From contig NW_027150001.1 of NCBI RefSeq assembly GCF_031143425.1, positions 62,001 through 126,000 on the forward strand: a stretch of 64,000 bases of DNA. The letters run 5' to 3'. The DNA is from Pleurodeles waltl (Eukaryota; Chordata; Amphibia; Caudata; Salamandridae). Of this stretch, positions 60,410-64,000 are shown piece by piece. The position numbers and the translations under genes were made by a program. How positions within the stretch are numbered: the first letter of the stretch is position 1; every line of letters starts with the position of its first letter. The notes under the pieces are model-generated. The model saw only the letters and a list, made by a program, of their open reading frames with translations. It ran no database searches and was not told where the DNA came from.

Positions 60410-61145
60410 CTGCATTATGCCAGCGTGCCCTATGCCAGTCTGTGCTTGTGATAGGTCCCATCTGTCCTTTAGGTCTCTACTTTGTGTCAGTCAGCCCTAT
60501 GCCAGTCTGCACCTGTGATCCTTCTACAGCTCCATGCTTCAAATCTTTGCACAGTGCCAGTCTACCTTGTGCCAGTCCCGACGTTCATACTTCACATCAG
60601 TGCTGTAGCTATGCCCTATGCCAGTCTGCACCTGTGAGGCTTATTAAACACCATATTGCAGCTGCCTACATTGTGCCAATCTGTCACGTGCCAGTCTGTA
60701 GCTGTGATGCTTCATATCAGTGCTGTAGGTCTTTGCATTGTGCCAGTCTGCCTTGTGCCAGTCTGCACATGTGATGCTTCACATCAGTGCTGTAGCTCTG
60801 CATGGCAGCAGTCTACTATGCTCCAGCCATTCCTGTGATACTTCACATCAGTGCTGTAGCTCTCTGCATTGCACCAGTCTGCCCTGTGTCAGTCTGTATC
60901 TTGACACTTCACATCAGTGCTGTAGCTCTCTGCATTGCACGAGCCTGTCCTGTGCCAGTCTGCACCTGTGATCCTTCCACACCTCCAGGGTACAGGGCTT
61001 TGCATTGCACCAGTCTGTTCTGCACCAGCCTGTACCTGAGGTGCTTCTTGATTACAGTGGTGTAGCTGTCTGCACTGTGCCAGTCTGTTCCTGTGATGCT
61101 TCTGCGCAGCTTTGGTGCAGCTGTTTGCACTGCGCCAGTGTGGCC
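60410..61145 (+). repeat. ~65-bp minisatellite, unit 10
   Basis: Same length and monomer order as in unit 1. Confidence 0.86.
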
Positions 61146-61710
61146 TTCTGAGACAGTCCCTGCCAGGGCCTCACAAGCGCCCTGTAGCTGTGCTATTGAG
61201 TTGTACGTTGACTGTGTTCAGCTGCTGTAGCTCACTGTAGGCCGGCTGTGAGGCGCTGCGGGCTCAGTCTGTCCTTCACAGTCTCTCTGTGGGAGTGTGT
61301 GTTTGTCATGTCCTTGAATCCAGCGAAAAAAGGAAGTATAAATGAGATGCAGAAAAGCCCCATTCTCTAGCTGCTGGACAGACACGCGTCCTTGAGCCTC
61401 CTGCAGAGGTGCAGAGCTGCCAGGGGTGCCAGGGGCTGGAGGCGGAGAGCGTCTGCTTTGGAATATTTCCATTGAAGTGAAGGGAGAGGGCGAACGGGGA
61501 GCGGAGAGGCGGCTTCCTAGCAGTGAGTGTGGAGTGTCAGCTTGGTCCATCCAGAGGCAGGCAGGGGGTGTGATGAGACTGAGGCAGAGCGAGAGGTAGA
61601 GACAGAGGGAGCTGCAGCACTGGAAGCGGGAGCTTTAAAATACACAGTAGAATCGGCACACGTGTGTTTCTTCAGAGTCACACAAAGGACCGCAAGGTTT
61701 GTGTTATGTG

Positions 61711-61783
61711 GCCCGGCTAGCTCAGTCGGTAGAGCATGAGACTCTTAATCTCAGGGTCGTGGGTTCGAGCCCCACGTTGGGCG
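61711..61783 (+). tRNA. tRNA-Lys-CTT: tRNA-Lys(CTT), copy 11
   Basis: Intact copy. The A-type flank has lost 3 bp just downstream of the E-box (about 61675-61678). T8 terminator at 61792-61799. Confidence 0.98.
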
Positions 61784-62091
61784 CTGATACATTTTTTTTG
61801 TGCTGTACTGTTTTTTTATCTTCGGGTTCGCACCTCCAACAGTGGTTTTATAAAAATTAACAGCGCCCTTTCGGGACTTCACTTTACAATTTCGTTATTT
61901 ATGTCTGCACACGGGCGGGGACGAGAGCTCTTTATGTCTGCACACGGGCGGGGACGAGAGCTCTCTTCATGTTCACACTTGTAGGGGGTCGCTGCTCCCC
62001 GTCCTCTAACTCCGCTGCTGCGCCGCACTCCCATGACCTGTGTGTAAATATGGAGAGTTTAAGTGAGCAAAAACAATGTTGTGTCAGAAGT

Positions 62092-62201
62092 GGGATTTGA
62101 ACCCACGCCTCCAATCGGAGACCAGAACACCCAGCTGAGGGGAAGAGACAGCTCTTGAGTCTGGCGCCTTAGACCGCTCGGCCATCCTGACAACTGAGAA
62201 A
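62092..62201 (-). tRNA. tRNA-Leu-CAA: tRNA-Leu(CAA) with intron, copy 11
   Basis: Intact copy; T5 terminator at 62079-62083, even though the sequence just upstream of the gene is of the unit-2 type. Confidence 0.97.
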
Positions 62202-63962
62202 GAGGGGGCCGGATATGATATCATCACGCATGTGACACGCCTCCGCGAGCTCTGTTTCTGGGTTTTATCGGGGTGCCCTTTAGCAGGACACACCTTCGTG
62301 TCTCACCTGGCAGCCAGGGCCCGAGGGCCCAACCTCACACTCTTTAACCCTAATCCCCGCTTTACACCAACCAGGAACCGCAGCCCTCGGCTCCGCTGCC
62401 TTTCCAGTGCTCGTCTCTCGCTCCTCCTCAGAGGCTCGTGCCGGCTGCAGGGAACCCAAACTGCGCGCCACGGCACCCTGCTGCGCCCCCACAGCCACCC
62501 AGGGCCGCTGTCCTCGCACTTGCTCAGCAGGGTCCATTATCAATTACCCCGGCCTCTGGAGTGCAGGCCGGGGGCGCTACGTCTGGCGCCTTCTAGGTGC
62601 TGCACTTGCTGCCTCTTAGCGACACACCGGAGAGCAGGATGCATTTAAGCATGCAATCTTCCATTCCGCTAAAGTCAACCATGCAAGTGCTTAGAAAAAA
62701 TATATCACCGCTCTCAACAGGCACGGACCACCTTCTCTGAGAGCTACCGCTCCCAGCCGCAGCAGAAGATAAACACCAAATACCCTGGCAGAAATCGCCA
62801 GCCGCACATGGGCCGGATTGCAGGCTACCCCACCGCATCTTCCTGCTGAGTTGGCCTCTAAGAGAAGTGGGCGCTTGCTGCAGCGTGGACTTTCCCCTTT
62901 CAGCAGGGGTCATCCAGTGAGGTCCATGGTCAGCCAGGCGATCTACCTGGCACGGTAGCTCAAAGCTGGCTTCTCTTGCTTTTAAAAGTGAAAAAAGCCC
63001 GACATTCCTCCGGCGAGTGGAACCCACCCCTGAACATGAGCCTGGAGTCAAACTTTGCCCATGTGAACAAGTGACACACCCATTTGCAGCACACTGTTTT
63101 CACACAGATAAGTATATGTGCATACATTTTTTAATTCCAGATCTTTTATTAGAAATAAAACAAAGAACAGAGACGAATAGCTTCAGTTGTTACCCTATAT
63201 GCCAGATTTCTTTCGATGCATGAACCAATCAGCTGTTTCCCAGTCTACGAAGGTATTACAGGTACGGATGGCATTTTGTGCCATTATGAGACCCGATGTT
63301 AATTCTACATTGATTGAACCTATATTTATGAGGCTGCATACGAAGTTATATTTTGAGAGGCTACTTATTTACCAAGTGTTCTCCTTACTTCACTGGTTCA
63401 CAAGATGCACACAAAATAAGATGACATTACATACTGTGTTCCAGTATCTGCTCAGTATCCACAGAGCATTGTGCACCTTATATTTAATGTTTTATTATGG
63501 AGTTTTGGTCTGTTTGAACATTAATACAAATACACATTTTTAACAAATGGGTTCTGTGGTTGTATAAAGTTTAGGTTAAGAATGTTTCAGAGTGAGCCTG
63601 GTGTAAAGTAATAAATTATAGAATTGTTTTCCTTGGCACTTTTTTTTTAGAACACAAAAACAAAAAGTTTTTAATGAATGATTTTTGTGGAATCAACTTC
63701 ATAACGCCTCTTTGTTCTACCCAGGGTCCTTGGTGTTAAGGTCCAGTTCTGGATTACAGTGCCTCCCACCTGCTGTGAAGCAGTCACTTTAATTCTTCTG
63801 TTGAGCCAACTTTCTCAAGTTTGTGAAACACAGTCACTATAAATACTACCGCCCTGTTCTTTATTTGTAAAAAAAATGTTTTCAGTTTATTAACACTTCC
63901 CTGGAAATGGTGCTGGAGCGTGGACAGCAGTGATTCCCAAACTGTGCGCTGTGGCACCCCGA

Positions 63963-64000
63963 AAGTTCCTTGAGAAAAGGAGAGCCAAAAAGCAGTCCCT
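63963..64000 (-). pseudogene. DIRS-type gag remnant, unit 11 (cut by window edge)
   Basis: Only the 3' tip of the remnant is present. The last bases show the B allele (CAGTCCCT) although the upstream AT-rich block is A type. Confidence 0.6.

Larger units (their letters stand above)
55540..61710 (+). repeat. Tandem array unit 10 (6171 bp)
   Basis: A-type unit. It is a few bases shorter than its neighbours, partly from a 3-bp deletion in the flank of the next tRNA-Lys (about 61675-61678). Confidence 0.97.
61711..64000 (+). repeat. Tandem array unit 11 (partial, 2290 bp)
   Basis: Cut by the window edge inside the gag remnant. It is a mosaic: the A-type Leu terminator and T-runs sit beside the unit-2 junction sequence (62196-62209) and the B allele in the gag remnant near 63997. 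Confidence 0.97.

Noticed and set aside
1..64000. Ribosomal or 5S RNA array
   Set aside because: The period suggested a satellite of that kind, but no 5S or rRNA sequence is present; the only Pol III genes are the two tRNAs.

Overview
The window is one continuous tandem array. A unit of about 6.13-6.18 kb repeats head to tail ten complete times (taking the start of the plus-strand tRNA-Lys gene as the unit start), with a 110-bp tail of an earlier unit at the left edge and a 2.29-kb partial unit at the right edge. Lys starts are 111, 6238, 12414, 18541, 24667, 30841, 37016, 43190, 49365, 55540 and 61711, giving unit lengths of 6127, 6176, 6127, 6126, 6174, 6175, 6174, 6175, 6175 and 6171 bp. 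Units differ by scattered single bases and a few small indels. Both array ends lie outside the window.

The only well-supported genes are Pol III genes: eleven intact tRNA-Lys(CTT) genes on the plus strand and eleven intact tRNA-Leu(CAA) genes on the minus strand. Each Leu gene carries a 26-bp intron, and each Lys/Leu pair is convergent with about 300 bp between. Each complete unit also holds a decayed tRNA-Lys(UUU)-like pseudogene with a homologous 5' flank, so an old local duplication is built into the unit. I see no convincing protein-coding gene; the longer open frames are chance or read through tRNAs and repeats.

Unit layout (unit 1 coordinates): tRNA-Lys 111-183; 33-bp tandem duplication 298-363; tRNA-Leu 482-591 (minus); GC-rich unassigned block 600-1480; AT-rich unassigned block 1480-2325; hAT-like terminus about 2329-2362; degraded DIRS-type retrotransposon gag remnant 2364-3368 (minus); 226-bp hAT-type MITE with an 8-bp target duplication 3378-3603; possible DIRS leader 3612-3840; duplicated Lys 5' flank containing a ~36-40-bp minisatellite 3901-4087; pseudo tRNA-Lys 4241-4313; Pol II-like promoter module with CCAAT, ZNF143-like and TATA elements 4545-4684; ~65-bp minisatellite 4981-5716; 5' flank of the next tRNA-Lys.

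The organism is a eukaryote, almost certainly a vertebrate. The tRNAs are of vertebrate type, the Leu-CAA intron is in the canonical place, and DIRS gag and hAT MITE debris are present. Tandem tRNA repeats, abundant DIRS elements and this style of hAT MITE together suggest an amphibian, possibly a salamander; that is inference from memory, not a search.

Two haplotypes are interleaved in the array. Units 2, 4 and 5 (B type) lack 47 bp upstream of tRNA-Lys, which moves a TTTAAAATA element to about -33/-25, and they have lost the T5 terminator of tRNA-Leu. The rest are A type with local mosaicism, as expected from unequal crossing-over and gene conversion.
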